Source of the DNA: Seongchinamella unica
GTDB taxonomy: Bacteria > Pseudomonadota > Gammaproteobacteria > Pseudomonadales > Halieaceae
Length of the DNA: 64,000 nt
Direction: 5' to 3'
Assembly (NCBI RefSeq): GCF_004354085.1
Contig: NZ_SMSE01000001.1
Span: 1,293,724 to 1,357,723, forward strand
Shown: one piece after another, positions 9,028 to 18,828 of the stretch
Layout: each line of letters opens with the position of its first letter
Position numbering within the stretch: position 1 is the first letter of the stretch
Notes under the pieces: model-generated
Database searches by the model: none
What the model saw: only the letters and a program-made list of their open reading frames with translations
What the model was told of the DNA's origin: nothing
Program-made: the position numbers and the translations under genes

Positions 9028-9423
9028 TCACCCGAGTAGTTCCAGAGGCCCCCACGGTGAGTGGGTCAGGGCCACCGCAATAATGTATGCCGCCGTTGCC
9101 AGTGCAGCCACGTAGGCCAGTAACTGGCTCCGCTTGCTGGTAGCAAAGCGCATGACGGTCATTCCCAGGCCGATATACAGCAACAATGCCAGCACCTTCG
9201 CGACTACCCAGGGTAGCGCCAGTGGCGACACTCCCCAGATGCCCAGCATACCCACCGCCGAGGCAAGCAACACGCTATCGACCAGGTGGGGCAGCACCCG
9301 GCTGATGGGCGCCTGCAAGCGCGGGTTGCCGGTCAATGCCCAGTAGCCGCGCAGGGAGAACCCGGCGACTGAACCCAGCCCGCAGCAGACGTGGACAAAC
9401 TTTAAAATCGTCAATAGCGTCAT
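9028..9423 (-). CDS. SirB2 family integral membrane protein
   Basis: 131 residues with four hydrophobic helices. The opening KFVHVCCGLGSVAGFSLRGYW and the following VLPHLVDSVLLASAVGM are typical of the SirB2 family (HxxxAxxSxxxFxxRG pattern, then PHxxDTxLL). SirB2 proteins are of uncertain function in most bacteria. The start is ATG 9423, only 36 bases from the divergent lipoprotein start at 9459, so the two promoters must overlap. It converges with the small secreted protein gene. Confidence 0.85.
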   Translation of the reverse strand: MTLLTILKFVHVCCGLGSVAGFSLRGYWALTGNPRLQAPISRVLPHLVDSVLLASAVGMLGIWGVSPLALPWVVAKVLALLLYIGLGMTVMRFATSKRSQLLAYVAALATAAYIIAVALTHSPWGPLELLG

Positions 9424-9458
9424 TTCGCCAGTTTACCAGCAACTGTTACAGTAACCCC

Positions 9459-11342
9459 ATGACACCTGCCAGCGTCCAGAGGCTCACCCGACTCGCGATT
9501 ATTGCCGTTACCCTGCTGCTGGCAGCCTGCCGGATGCCGGTAAAGGTCAGCGGACAGGGCTATGTTTTCGGCGAGGACGCCGGGCAGCTTTACCGCGCAG
9601 GCTACACATTCGAGATCAACGAGGATTTCCAGGAGACGTTCTGGCCCGTGCCGGCGCCCGGGTACAGCTTCGGCCGCTGGACGGACATTTGCAATAACCT
9701 CTACGGGCCCTGTGAACTCACGCTGGATGAACCGCTGTGGAGCCGGGACGACAGCATCCCCCTGGGGGCACGTTTTCGCCGGAACTACAGCGGCCCCCTC
9801 GAAATCCGGTACTACGAGACCTACTGGTACGAAGCGACCCGCACACTCTCTGTGCCCCTGTCCCGCGTTGATCTGCGCGGCGCGAACGGCGCTGGCTCGC
9901 CGCGCTACTTCATGGCATCGCCGGACCTTGAGGTCATTGTCCCGGCAGCGCGAGTTGGCCCGGACCTGCTGTTCCCGCTACCAAATGACGAATACCCGCC
10001 CGAAGACTACTGGCTATTTGCCTCGGCAACAGATAGCGAAGGGATTATCGCCAGTGCATCCATCAGCTTCGGGTTGGCCAGCAAGGTCCCTGCCGGAGGC
10101 TTCACAGCCTATGACGGCGCCTCGCCCTGGGCGTCGGCACTGCCCGCCTGCGTAGCGGCAAATACACCCTTCCAGTTATGCTCACTGGCGACCCTGCCAT
10201 TCATCGGCCAGCAGGCTGCGAGTCCCTCGGTCGAGGAGGTACTGGCGCGCACGGTGGTATCCCACCCCTGGATGGGGCGTCGCTTTGAGCAGGTTTTACG
10301 CGCTTTACCGCAGGACATGCTGCCGCTGTTTCGGGGGGCTACGGCCGTTGTGATCGGCGCAGATATTCGCCCGGCATTCTACACCTCGGCCACCGGGGCG
10401 ATTTACCTGGACCCCCAGGATTTGTGGCTCACCCCCGAGGAGCGGCAGACTATCGACTGGGCGCCCGACTACCGGACCGAATATGGCCATGACCTGAACT
10501 TCATTTCCTACGACCTCTATATCAGCGGCAGCGAGGCAGCCTGGACGCCTGCTTACCTGTACGAGGAATTCGAGTCCCGCACGCTGCAGGACATCCTGCT
10601 GCCAGTAGCCACCCTGCTGGTCCACGAGCTGGCCCATGCCAATGACGCCGTGGCACCGGCGCTACTGGGCCTGGTCTCCGATGATGAAACCGTGCTCGAG
10701 GCTGTGCTGCGACTGGAGAACCGGAGTCCTTCACTGCAATTGCTGAACACCTACCCGCTGACGTCTTCCTTCCTGTACCAGCTGGCGGAGATCCTGTACT
10801 TCGGCGCGCCCGTTGCGGAGCCCGTGCTGGAGCTGAGTGCCCGTGGGCTCGGTCTGGAATTTGTCCAGGACGAAGCCAATGCGCTGTACGCCTTCGCCAC
10901 ACCGTACGAGGACACCGCAATGTTGGTGGAAGAAGTTCTGACCCATTACTTTTTCGGTGCCGACAGGCTGGTTTCATTTCTCGATGCGCCGGTGTCCGGG
11001 TCGGGCGACTGCAGCGACTACACCGTGCAATGGAGCAGCATCAATCGGGTCGCCAAACCGGCGGTAAAGGAACGGGCCAGGTTGGTGTTATCAGGCATTC
11101 TTGATGTAGCAGACGTTTCCCGCTACCTCGCTGCCATACCGGAGCCACGAAAACTGCAACGCGGACTGAGTCTGTGTGAAAACCTCGACCGTCTCGCCAG
11201 CGCGCCCGGCGCGCTTCCGGGCAAATTTATCCCGCCGCCGGAGCTGGCGAGAAGGCAGGTTGAGAAAATTCGCAGCCACCGCCAGATGCGCCAGCGTAGC
11301 GGGCGGGGCCGCGCCGGACGGGGGCGCATTGTTCCGCGCTGA
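9459..11342 (+). CDS. Large lipoprotein with InlB-like N-terminal repeat and HExxH motif
   Basis: 627 residues. A lipoprotein signal ending in the lipobox LLAAC places the lipidated cysteine near residue 24. Residues about 30-95 contain PVPAPGYSFGRWTDIC, which resembles divergent InlB B-repeats. The middle and C-terminal parts match no family I recognise. HELAH at residues 389-393, within a hydrophobic helix (ATLLVHELAHANDAVAP), has the HExxH pattern of zinc metallopeptidases; a third ligand cannot be assigned by eye. Several Cys pairs fit an exported protein. The gene converges with the TonB-dependent receptor gene with four bases between stops. Confidence 0.85.
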   Translation: MTPASVQRLTRLAIIAVTLLLAACRMPVKVSGQGYVFGEDAGQLYRAGYTFEINEDFQETFWPVPAPGYSFGRWTDICNNLYGPCELTLDEPLWSRDDSIPLGARFRRNYSGPLEIRYYETYWYEATRTLSVPLSRVDLRGANGAGSPRYFMASPDLEVIVPAARVGPDLLFPLPNDEYPPEDYWLFASATDSEGIIASASISFGLASKVPAGGFTAYDGASPWASALPACVAANTPFQLCSLATLPFIGQQAASPSVEEVLARTVVSHPWMGRRFEQVLRALPQDMLPLFRGATAVVIGADIRPAFYTSATGAIYLDPQDLWLTPEERQTIDWAPDYRTEYGHDLNFISYDLYISGSEAAWTPAYLYEEFESRTLQDILLPVATLLVHELAHANDAVAPALLGLVSDDETVLEAVLRLENRSPSLQLLNTYPLTSSFLYQLAEILYFGAPVAEPVLELSARGLGLEFVQDEANALYAFATPYEDTAMLVEEVLTHYFFGADRLVSFLDAPVSGSGDCSDYTVQWSSINRVAKPAVKERARLVLSGILDVADVSRYLAAIPEPRKLQRGLSLCENLDRLASAPGALPGKFIPPPELARRQVEKIRSHRQMRQRSGRGRAGRGRIVPR

Positions 11343-11346
11343 CTGT

Positions 11347-13548
11347 TCAGAACCGGTAACGCCCCTGCAACGCAAGCGTGCGCGGGCGGCTGAGACTACC
11401 GATTGTGGTCGTACCGGCGGGCACCAGCTGGCCGCCGAAATAAGGAAAACCGAAGCCAAAGGAGCTGGATTCGTCCAGCAGGTTACGCCCCACCAGCGCC
11501 AACTCCCAGCCACCTCCAGGGTCAGCTACGGACAGGCGCAGGTTCACCAGCGTCAGGGCGCCGTCGAGACTCGTCTCTCCAAGCTGCTGGTACTGTTCGT
11601 CCCGGTAGTTGATCGCACCTTCCAGTCGCCACTGCAGCTGGTTTCCCGGCACCGGCAGCACCCAGGACCCATCCACCGAGGCTGACCACTGCGGGGCGTA
11701 GGGCAGGCGTTGGCCGGTGTCGGTTTCCTCGGCATCACTGTAGGTGGCACTGGCGCCCAGTACCAGGTCCGGGGTCACGATCCAGCGGGTCTCCAGTTCC
11801 AGGCCCCGGCTGCGAGCCGGTACCGTGGAGGTAAGAAAGCCCGTACCAATGAATGACACTACCTGGAAGTCATCGATATCGGTATTGAAAACAGCGGCGT
11901 TGAGCAGGCCGCTGCCGCCCGCCAGTTGCCACTTCAGGCCCAGTTCCGTTGTTTCCGCCTCTTCCGTATCGAACTCCGCTTCTTCAGGGACGGCGACATC
12001 ATTGGTAAATCCGCCACTTTTACTGCCATTGGCCCAGGAGAGGTAGCCCATTAATTCATTGCTGACGTCATATTGCAGGCTGAGAGAGCCATCGAGATTG
12101 TGTTCCGAGCGACTGAGGTCGCTGGGTGGCACTTCCGGCGCCAGCAGATCGGCCAGGATATCGGCGAGAAAGCCACCACTGCGCAATCGTTCCCGCCCCC
12201 AGACGGCGTCCTTTTCCTCATCGGTGTAACGCAGTCCCACACCCAGTTGCCAGTCACTGCCCAGGTACAGGCGCAACTGGCCAAATCCCGCCAGCACCCT
12301 CGTATCCTGGTCATAGGTCTTGAGACTGGCAGCATCGATGGGCAACGGCCCCAGGGTATAAGGCGGGGGAAAAGCCGAATCGGTGATATTGGCGTATTCC
12401 AGGGTACTGTCATGGTAATAAACGCCGAGCAGGTAATCGAAGCGTTTACCGGTCGGAGAGGCGAGGCGAAACTCCTGGGTGAACTGCTCATAGTCGCTGG
12501 CGAAAATCGAGGTGAGATAATCCACTGAGAGGAAATCGGTATCGGTCAGCCGGTGGTTGTCATAGTCCGACCAGCCGCTGAGCGAGGTAAATGTCATGTC
12601 ACCCAGACCCTGCTCGTAATGCAGCGTGGCCCGGTGTGTGGTCTGCTCATCGTCCGCTTCACCCTTGCTGCCATAGGAAGTAAAGGCGTGTTTGTCCCGA
12701 TCCAGTCCGATGTCTGCGCCGGGATCCATCCCCAGCATAAAGCCGAGCTGATCCACATCGGGCTGGAAAGTGTCTCCGCGGATACGCAGATCGTCGTACT
12801 GGTAGCTGGCATAAAGATCGCCGTCATTACCGAGTACAAAACTGGCGCCTATCCTCAGCGTCGATTGTTCGCGCTCCGGCACTTCATTACCGGTGGCCCG
12901 GTTATCGACGTAACCGGCCTCGTCCACGTAATTAAACGCCAGGCGATAATTACCCAGGGCACTGGGCAGGTCGACGGCGCCAGTGGTATAGACACTGCCA
13001 AACTCGGTTTCGTAGTCGGCCTGCAGATAACCGGCCAGTTCATCTCCCGGCCGCACGCTGACGATACTCAGTGCCCCCAGGCTGGTGTTTTTGCCCAGCA
13101 GGGTGTTCTGGCTGCCCTTGATCACTTCCACTCGCTCGAGGTCGAACAGCGAAGCCTGGAACTCGCGGATGCGGCCAGTCCAGATGCCGTCGATAAACAG
13201 CCCTACCGACTGGTCCAGGCTTTCGCTGGCAGAGCCGGTACCGAGGCCGCGAACGGTCACCTGGGCAAGATTCTGGGGGGTGTGCTGGATCACCAGGCCC
13301 GGCACCGAGTCAGCAAGGTCGGTGGTCGTTCTAATGGTGAAGTTGTCTATCAGGGCAGCGTCGACGACGCTGATGCTGATGGGTATGTCCTGAACGTTTT
13401 CTGTCCGCTTCTGGGCAGTGACCAGTACTTCTTCCAGCACCAGCAACTCCGCTGCCTGGGCTGAAAAATGAGAGTTGGCCAGTAATAAGGCAAGGCCACA
13501 GGGTCTCAGCCGTCCCCTGAAGGGGAGCCATCGATAATGAGCAGACAT
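11347..13548 (-). CDS. TonB-dependent outer membrane receptor
   Basis: 733 residues from ATG 13548, which is followed by a signal peptide ending SAQA; the open frame continues upstream but that part reads like non-coding sequence. The mature N-terminus LEEVLVTAQKRTENVQDIPI is a TonB box plus plug-domain start of the kind common in marine gammaproteobacteria. The plug carries PGLVIQHTPQNLAQVTVRGLG and the barrel ends TLALQGRYRF, with the C-terminal aromatic residue needed for assembly. It imports an unknown ligand using TonB-ExbBD energy; no tonB gene is nearby. It lies 68 bases after the barrel protein gene and may be cotranscribed with it. Confidence 0.93.
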   Translation of the reverse strand: MSAHYRWLPFRGRLRPCGLALLLANSHFSAQAAELLVLEEVLVTAQKRTENVQDIPISISVVDAALIDNFTIRTTTDLADSVPGLVIQHTPQNLAQVTVRGLGTGSASESLDQSVGLFIDGIWTGRIREFQASLFDLERVEVIKGSQNTLLGKNTSLGALSIVSVRPGDELAGYLQADYETEFGSVYTTGAVDLPSALGNYRLAFNYVDEAGYVDNRATGNEVPEREQSTLRIGASFVLGNDGDLYASYQYDDLRIRGDTFQPDVDQLGFMLGMDPGADIGLDRDKHAFTSYGSKGEADDEQTTHRATLHYEQGLGDMTFTSLSGWSDYDNHRLTDTDFLSVDYLTSIFASDYEQFTQEFRLASPTGKRFDYLLGVYYHDSTLEYANITDSAFPPPYTLGPLPIDAASLKTYDQDTRVLAGFGQLRLYLGSDWQLGVGLRYTDEEKDAVWGRERLRSGGFLADILADLLAPEVPPSDLSRSEHNLDGSLSLQYDVSNELMGYLSWANGSKSGGFTNDVAVPEEAEFDTEEAETTELGLKWQLAGGSGLLNAAVFNTDIDDFQVVSFIGTGFLTSTVPARSRGLELETRWIVTPDLVLGASATYSDAEETDTGQRLPYAPQWSASVDGSWVLPVPGNQLQWRLEGAINYRDEQYQQLGETSLDGALTLVNLRLSVADPGGGWELALVGRNLLDESSSFGFGFPYFGGQLVPAGTTTIGSLSRPRTLALQGRYRF

Positions 13549-13616
13549 CAATTTATATCCCGGGGCGGGACGGAAATGGTCTACCTGGTCAGCTGCCGCT
13601 GTCGTCGAAACAGGCC

Positions 13617-14432
13617 TCAGAATCGGTAATCCAGAAACAGGGTGGGTCCTTTGAAATCGATGTTGTATTCGTTCTCTCGCCGGGACGATTTTTCCTGGGT
13701 GAGGTCGAGTTTGACGTACTGATAGCCAAGCGTCAGCGACCAGTGATCGCCCATGCCGTAGGCAATACGCGGGTGAATGTAGGTAAAGCCGCCGTCGTAA
13801 TCGCCGTAGTTGGCACTGAGCCAACCGGCGTAGAGCCCCATACCCCACTTGTGGTTCAGCCTGTAGTAGGCCTGCAGTCGAAGGTTGGGCAAGGGTGCCA
13901 GCAGCTCACTGCTGCCGGTGGTCGCCTCCCGCTCGATATTTCCCACAAACGCCCGACCCCTGATGGAGGTTTCCAGGTCGATTGCATGAATGCCTCCCCC
14001 GACCAGGACCTCGGCATTGGCGTTGCTGTAGGCCGAATACATTACGTCCAGGATATAGGTGTCGATACTGAGTTCGGTGTCAACAGAAGCGCCCGCCTGG
14101 AATTCCTTGCCATCGAAGTTAAAGTCTTCTTTCACTGCGCGACGACCGTTCTGGTCAAACTGGTAGGCGAGGCCAACCAGCATCCACCGGGGCTTGAAGC
14201 GCCAACGCCCCTCGAGTGCCCAGCTCAAGTCATCGTGCTTGATGCCCAGGTCATCGAGGTCGACTTTCACCTCCGGCAAGGCGCCCACCGTTGCCCGCAG
14301 ATCCGCATCCACGGTCTGGTAGGCCATGCCAATGCCCACCATATCCCTGACGTGAAAATCCCCCGGCTCTTCCGCTGAAAAGCCCGAGGTGGCAACCAGT
14401 AGCAGCAAAAGCAGCGAAGATCGGAAGTTCAT
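13617..14432 (-). CDS. Outer-membrane beta-barrel protein, function unknown
   Basis: 271 residues with a signal peptide (MNFRSSLLLLLLVATSGFSA). The mature protein alternates polar and apolar residues as in beta strands and ends TLFLDYRF, the C-terminal Phe signature of outer-membrane barrels. The estimated strand number (8-12) and the overall look resemble OmpW/OmpA-like small barrels, but no family is certain. ATG 14432 was chosen because the frame upstream of it encodes no credible sequence. It sits between glmS and the TonB-dependent receptor gene on the same strand, suggesting a two-gene outer-membrane unit. Confidence 0.82.
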   Translation of the reverse strand: MNFRSSLLLLLLVATSGFSAEEPGDFHVRDMVGIGMAYQTVDADLRATVGALPEVKVDLDDLGIKHDDLSWALEGRWRFKPRWMLVGLAYQFDQNGRRAVKEDFNFDGKEFQAGASVDTELSIDTYILDVMYSAYSNANAEVLVGGGIHAIDLETSIRGRAFVGNIEREATTGSSELLAPLPNLRLQAYYRLNHKWGMGLYAGWLSANYGDYDGGFTYIHPRIAYGMGDHWSLTLGYQYVKLDLTQEKSSRRENEYNIDFKGPTLFLDYRF

Positions 14433-14544
14433 AGTGTTTTCCCAGAAGCTTGAATTTCTGCGGGACCCACAACTGCAAAACGTATTGAGCCCACTGAGAG
14501 TTTGATTATGCCGGCTCCCGGGCCCTTTGAATAGTTGTTCTCTG

Positions 14545-16374
14545 CTACTCCACCGTGACCGACTTCGCCAGGTTGCGCGGCTTGTCGACGTCAGTGCCCT
14601 TCTGCACGGCAACGTGGTAGGACAGCAGTTGCAGGGCCACCGTGTAGACGATGGGTTTTACCACCTCCGGACAGTGGGGCATGTTAAGCACCCGAACCCG
14701 GGGTTCACTGGCGAAACCGGCCTGGCGATCGGCGAATACAAACAGCTCGCCACCCCGGGAGCGAACCTCCTCCAGGTTTGACTTCAATTTTTCCAGCAGG
14801 TCATCGCCGGGGGCCACGGCAACCACAGGCATGTTGTTATCCACCAGCGCCAGCGGCCCGTGCTTGAGCTCACCGGCCGGGTAGGCCTCGGCATGGATGT
14901 AGGAGATCTCCTTGAGTTTGAGGGCGCCCTCCATGGCTATCGGGTATTGAATCCCGCGACCCAGGAACAGTGCGTGGTGTTTGGCGATAAAGGCTTCGGA
15001 CAAATCCTCTATGTCGCGATCCAGTTCCAGGGTCTCCTGCACATACTCTGGCAATCGTTGCAGGGCGTTGACCAGATCCGTGGCCCTGTCCTCGCTGAGA
15101 CCGCGGCGCCTGCCCAGGGCAATGGTCAGCATTAACAGCGCTACCAACTGGGTGGTAAACGCTTTGGTGGAGGCTACACCAATCTCGACACCGGCCCGGG
15201 TCAGGAACACCAGATCGCTTTCCCGGACCAGGGAACTGTTGTCCACGTTGGCTATTACCAGTGAGGCGAGGAAATCGCCCGGCGCCGCATCTCGCAGGGC
15301 GGCGAGCGTATCGGCCGTTTCACCCGACTGGGAAATGGTGACCAGCAGGGTGTTGTCATGCTGGACCCGTTTGCGGTAGCGGAACTCCGAAGCCACCTCC
15401 ACCTGGCAGGGAAGCCCCGCCAGTTCCTCCAGCCAGTAACGAGCCACCATGCCGGCGTGGAAACTGGTGCCGCAGGCGACAATCTGTACGGCCTGAACCT
15501 TGTCGAATACTGCTGCAGCGCCTTCCCCGAACAGTTCGTCGGCAACCCGGTGCCGGGCATCGAGGGCCAGGGTTGCGGCGAGGGCGCGGGGCTGCTCGTA
15601 GATTTCCTTGAGCATGTAATGGTCGAACGCGCCCTTGTCAGCGGATTCAACGGCTTCATCGATGCGGATTTTCTCCCTGCGAACCCGCTCGCCCGCCTCG
15701 TTCCAGATACTGATGTCCGCCGGAGTCACCAGCGCCAGGTCTCCCTCCTCCAGATAGATAAAGCGGTCTGTCACCTGGCGCAGTGCCATCGGGTCCGAAG
15801 CCAGGAAATTCTCGCCGATGCCCACCCCGATCACCAGTGGGCTGCCCTGTCGGGCGCCGACGACCTCGTCCGGATGTTCCACATCAATCACTGCCAGCGC
15901 GTAGGCACCCTCCAGCAGCGACACCGTTTCTCGCATGGCATCCACCAGCCCAAGCCCTTGAATCAGATGCGAATGAAGTAAGTGAACAATCACTTCGGTG
16001 TCGGTGGCGGAAACAAACTGATAGCCCTGCTCCTGCAGCCGGGCGCGTAACTGCTGGTGGTTCTCAATAATACCGTTGTGCACCAGGGCGACTCGCGCAC
16101 CGGACGTATGGGGATGGGCATTCACCGCCGACGGCTCGCCATGGGTCGCCCAACGGGTATGGGCGATACCGGTACAGCCGTAATAGGGCTCTAACTGCTG
16201 GGCCCGTTCAAGCTCAGCCACCTTACCCAGCTGCTTGTGCAGCAACAGGTTTCGCTCATTATCCAGCAGGGCCAGGCCGGCGGAATCGTATCCCCGGTAC
16301 TCCAACCGGCGCAATCCCTCCAGCAGAATTTCCGAGACTTCCCGGCGTGCTGCCGCCGCGACGATGCCGCACAT
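14545..16374 (-). CDS. glmS: Glutamine-fructose-6-phosphate aminotransferase (isomerizing)
   Basis: 609 residues, matching the E. coli length. It converts fructose-6-phosphate and glutamine to glucosamine-6-phosphate, the first committed step to UDP-GlcNAc. Cys2, exposed after Met removal, is the glutaminase nucleophile ([10 protein letters not shown]), followed by [12 protein letters not shown]. Two SIS sugar-isomerase domains fill the C-terminal half ([17 protein letters not shown]), and the protein ends KSVTVE as in most GlmS. It starts two bases after glmU, so glmU-glmS form an operon. No glmS ribozyme was seen, as expected for a proteobacterium. Confidence 0.98.
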   Translation of the reverse strand: MCGIVAAAARREVSEILLEGLRRLEYRGYDSAGLALLDNERNLLLHKQLGKVAELERAQQLEPYYGCTGIAHTRWATHGEPSAVNAHPHTSGARVALVHNGIIENHQQLRARLQEQGYQFVSATDTEVIVHLLHSHLIQGLGLVDAMRETVSLLEGAYALAVIDVEHPDEVVGARQGSPLVIGVGIGENFLASDPMALRQVTDRFIYLEEGDLALVTPADISIWNEAGERVRREKIRIDEAVESADKGAFDHYMLKEIYEQPRALAATLALDARHRVADELFGEGAAAVFDKVQAVQIVACGTSFHAGMVARYWLEELAGLPCQVEVASEFRYRKRVQHDNTLLVTISQSGETADTLAALRDAAPGDFLASLVIANVDNSSLVRESDLVFLTRAGVEIGVASTKAFTTQLVALLMLTIALGRRRGLSEDRATDLVNALQRLPEYVQETLELDRDIEDLSEAFIAKHHALFLGRGIQYPIAMEGALKLKEISYIHAEAYPAGELKHGPLALVDNNMPVVAVAPGDDLLEKLKSNLEEVRSRGGELFVFADRQAGFASEPRVRVLNMPHCPEVVKPIVYTVALQLLSYHVAVQKGTDVDKPRNLAKSVTVE

Positions 16375-16376
16375 AA

Positions 16377-17747
16377 TCAGCCCTCCCCGTCTTTTTTGCC
16401 GGGACGCTGCCAGCCGGCGATATTGCGCTGCCGGGCGCGGCTGACCGCGAGCTCATTTTCTGCCACCGCCCGGGTCACGGTAGAGCCGGCCCCGACAAAG
16501 CCACCGTCCGCCACTTCCAGTGGCGCCACCAGCGTGCTGTTGGAACCGATAAACACGCCGTCTCCCAAATGGGTCCGGTGTTTGTTAACGCCATCATAGT
16601 TACAGGTAATGGTGCCGGCGCCAACATTCACCCCGTCGCCCATCTCACAATCACCAATGTAGGTCAGGTGATTTACCTTGCTGCCCACGCCAATGCTGGC
16701 TTTCTTGGTTTCCACAAAATTGCCCACACGCGCTTCTTCAGCCAGCACCGTGCCCGGCCGCAGCCGCGCAAAGGGCCCGACACTGGCTCTGGCGCCCACT
16801 ACCGCCTCTTCCAGATGGCTCATGGCATGAATGGTCGCGCCCGCCGCCACCTCCGTGTTGCACAACACGCAGTTGGGACCTACGCGGACACCGTCACCAA
16901 GAGTAACCTCGCCCTCTATCACCACGTTGACGTCAATCCTGACATCCTGGCCACAGCGCAGGCTGCCGCGGACGTCCAGCCGTGACGGATCAGCGAGATA
17001 CACCCCTTCCCGCAACAGGGCATGGGCCTGGCGCAACTGAAACTCGCGCTCCACCTGGCTCAGCTGCAGACGGTCATTGACACCGAGAATTTCCAACTCG
17101 GAACCGGCGAGCTGGGTATGCACCTGACTCCCCTCGGCCACCGCCATGGAGAGCACATCCGGCAGGTAATACTCCCCCTGGCTATTGGCATTGCCAACGG
17201 CCGGCAGGTATTTATTCAGGTCACTGGCGGGCGCAGCCAGCACTCCGCTGTTTATTTCGTTTATTTCCAGCTGGTCAGCGGTTGCATCCTTGTGTTCTAC
17301 AACCTCCAGCAGGGCGCCATCGGCGTCGCGCAGTATTCGGCCGTAACCAGCCGGGCTACCCACCCGGGCGGTCAACAGCGCCGGCCCCTCCCGGGCCTGT
17401 TCAACCAGGGCGCGCAAGGTTTCCGGGCTGAGCAAGGGCACGTCGCCATACAGCACCAGTACGGCGCTTTCCGGTTTTACGGCCGGCAGGGCCTGCAGCA
17501 CAGCGTGGCCTGTGCCCAACTGCTGTTCCTGCCGCACCCAGTTCAGCGCCTGGCCAGCCATGGCTGCCTCGACGGCCCCGGCACCGTGGCCAACCACCAC
17601 ATGGATCGCCGCAGGCGCCAGTTCCCGTGCCGTGTCCACCACATGCTGCAACATGGGCCGCCCGGCGACCGGGTGCAACACTTTGGGAAGGGAAGATTTC
17701 ATGCGGGTGCCCTGCCCCGCAGCGAGGATAATAACTTCGAGATTCAT
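16377..17747 (-). CDS. glmU: Bifunctional GlcNAc-1-P uridyltransferase / GlcN-1-P acetyltransferase
   Basis: 456 residues, the same as E. coli. The N-terminal uridyltransferase domain has [20 protein letters not shown] from residue 7 and VLYGDVPLL. The C-terminal half is a left-handed beta-helix of hexapeptide repeats with the acetyltransferase motif ending [20 protein letters not shown]. It makes UDP-GlcNAc for peptidoglycan and LPS. First gene of the glmU-glmS operon, with start ATG 17747. Upstream, 32-50 bases before the start, lies one copy of a TGTCA-N9-TGACA palindrome shared with the divergent TrmB-type regulator. Confidence 0.98.
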   Translation of the reverse strand: MNLEVIILAAGQGTRMKSSLPKVLHPVAGRPMLQHVVDTARELAPAAIHVVVGHGAGAVEAAMAGQALNWVRQEQQLGTGHAVLQALPAVKPESAVLVLYGDVPLLSPETLRALVEQAREGPALLTARVGSPAGYGRILRDADGALLEVVEHKDATADQLEINEINSGVLAAPASDLNKYLPAVGNANSQGEYYLPDVLSMAVAEGSQVHTQLAGSELEILGVNDRLQLSQVEREFQLRQAHALLREGVYLADPSRLDVRGSLRCGQDVRIDVNVVIEGEVTLGDGVRVGPNCVLCNTEVAAGATIHAMSHLEEAVVGARASVGPFARLRPGTVLAEEARVGNFVETKKASIGVGSKVNHLTYIGDCEMGDGVNVGAGTITCNYDGVNKHRTHLGDGVFIGSNSTLVAPLEVADGGFVGAGSTVTRAVAENELAVSRARQRNIAGWQRPGKKDGEG

Positions 17748-17778
17748 GTCCCTGTTCCAGGCTGGCCCCGGGGCCAGA

Positions 17779-17797
17779 TGTCAGTAATTATTTGACA
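17779..17797. promoter_or_regulatory. Putative operator A (TGTCA-N9-TGACA) between glmU and the TrmB-type gene
   Basis: A perfect 5-bp inverted repeat, TGTCA and TGACA, separated by an AT-rich 9-base spacer. It lies 32-50 bases upstream of the glmU start. An identical arrangement recurs 73 bases away at 17852-17870, about seven helical turns. The repetition of both arms and spacer length suggests a dimeric regulator binding both. The TrmB-family protein encoded next door is the obvious candidate, by inference. Confidence 0.6.
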
Positions 17798-17821
17798 ATG
17801 TTTTTCCGATAAGCGCATATT
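17792..17821 (+). promoter_or_regulatory. Candidate sigma-70 promoter for the TrmB-type regulator
   Basis: TTGACA at 17792-17797 is a perfect -35 hexamer. With an 18-base spacer it is followed by CATATT (17816-17821), a fair -10. It would start transcription near 17828, upstream of operator B, and its -35 overlaps operator A. The spacing is acceptable but the -10 is imperfect. Confidence 0.35.
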
Positions 17822-17851
17822 AATCTTACAAATATTCAATACAACGCCTTT

Positions 17852-17870
17852 TGTCACAAATAAATTGACA
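17852..17870. promoter_or_regulatory. Putative operator B (TGTCA-N9-TGACA) at the TrmB-type gene start
   Basis: Second copy of the palindrome, here extended to a 6-bp arm pair TTGTCA/TGACAA (17851-17871). The right arm ends four bases before the ATG at 17875, and no Shine-Dalgarno sequence is visible between. Binding here would block transcription or translation initiation of the regulator, which points to autoregulation. Confidence 0.6.
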
Positions 17871-17874
17871 ACAA

Positions 17875-18615
17875 ATGAAGTTCGATAGCCTGCACCAGCT
17901 CGGCCTTGACGACCGGGAGATCAGTATCTACCGGGCCCTGCTGCGGCTGGGGCCTGCCTCCATTCGCGATGTGGCCGCCGAGTCAGGGGTAAACCGGGGC
18001 AGCACATACGAAACCCTCAAGCAGCTGGCGGGCAAGGGAGTGGTCAACTATTTTCCCCGGGGACGACGTCGGGTATTCCAGGCAGAAGAGCCAGAGCAGC
18101 TATTACAGTTGGGCGAACGACGACAGCAGGCCCTCTCCCAGGCCATGGAACAACTGCGAACCGAGGTGATTCCGGAGCTCAAACAGTCACGGGCCGAATT
18201 CAGCCCGGGTAATGTGCGCTTTTACGAAGGCGATGACGGTGTAGAGCTGGTACTGCGGGACATTCTCGACTCCACCGCTGCCGACCCGGAGCGCGGTTAT
18301 TCGGTCATCTCCACCAAAACCCTGCGGGAGCATCTCTATCGCCCCTTTCCCAACTTCACCCGGCAACGGGAAAGTCGCGGCATCCGGGTGCGGGTCATAG
18401 CCGTTGGTGAGGGGGGTGACGAGGCCGAGTACGCCGAGCGCAAGTGGTTGCCCGCCAGTGATACCTCCGATGCGTCTTACATCGCCATTTACCCGCCCAA
18501 GGTGGCCATGATCACATTGGCAGACAAGGATTATCCGGTCGTGGTCATCATCGATTCAGCTGCTATCGCATCCACCCAGCAAATCCTGTTCGATACCCTG
18601 TGGGGACTGCTGTAA
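17875..18615 (+). CDS. TrmB-family transcriptional regulator
   Basis: 246 residues. The N-terminal winged helix-turn-helix (about residues 8-75: LGLDDREISIYRALLRLGPA, IRDVAAESGVNRGSTYETLK) matches the TrmB family, which in archaea senses sugars and controls sugar transport and metabolism. A coiled-coil linker follows (about 80-115). The C-terminal half (about 120-246) looks like the PLD-like ligand domain of TrmB relatives. It is divergent from glmU-glmS with twin palindromes between, so control of amino-sugar synthesis is the likely role (inference). aguBA follows after 213 bases and is another possible target. Confidence 0.82.
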   Translation: MKFDSLHQLGLDDREISIYRALLRLGPASIRDVAAESGVNRGSTYETLKQLAGKGVVNYFPRGRRRVFQAEEPEQLLQLGERRQQALSQAMEQLRTEVIPELKQSRAEFSPGNVRFYEGDDGVELVLRDILDSTAADPERGYSVISTKTLREHLYRPFPNFTRQRESRGIRVRVIAVGEGGDEAEYAERKWLPASDTSDASYIAIYPPKVAMITLADKDYPVVVIIDSAAIASTQQILFDTLWGLL

Positions 18616-18828
18616 CGACGGGCTAGTTTTTCTCAAGTTTCCTAACCTGTGTTGGTCGAAGAATCGATGGCCACGTCAGCGGCGCCGGTTGCGACCTGCC
18701 GCAAGGCCTGGAAACGGCGCTGGCGATGCTGTCCCGACTATACTAGTAACCCCATGAGGGTAATCCCTGCTGACAGATTTTCTTCTATGCTGGATCCCCC
18801 ACGGTAAGCGCCAGTAAAGGATACAGAC

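Noticed and set aside
12553-13464. 303-codon frame antisense to the TonB receptor
   Set aside because: No recognisable features; high-GC shadow frame.
14497-14506. AGAGTTTGAT, identical to the 5' end of 16S rRNA
   Set aside because: Only ten bases match and glmS ends about 40 bases later; no rRNA gene is present.
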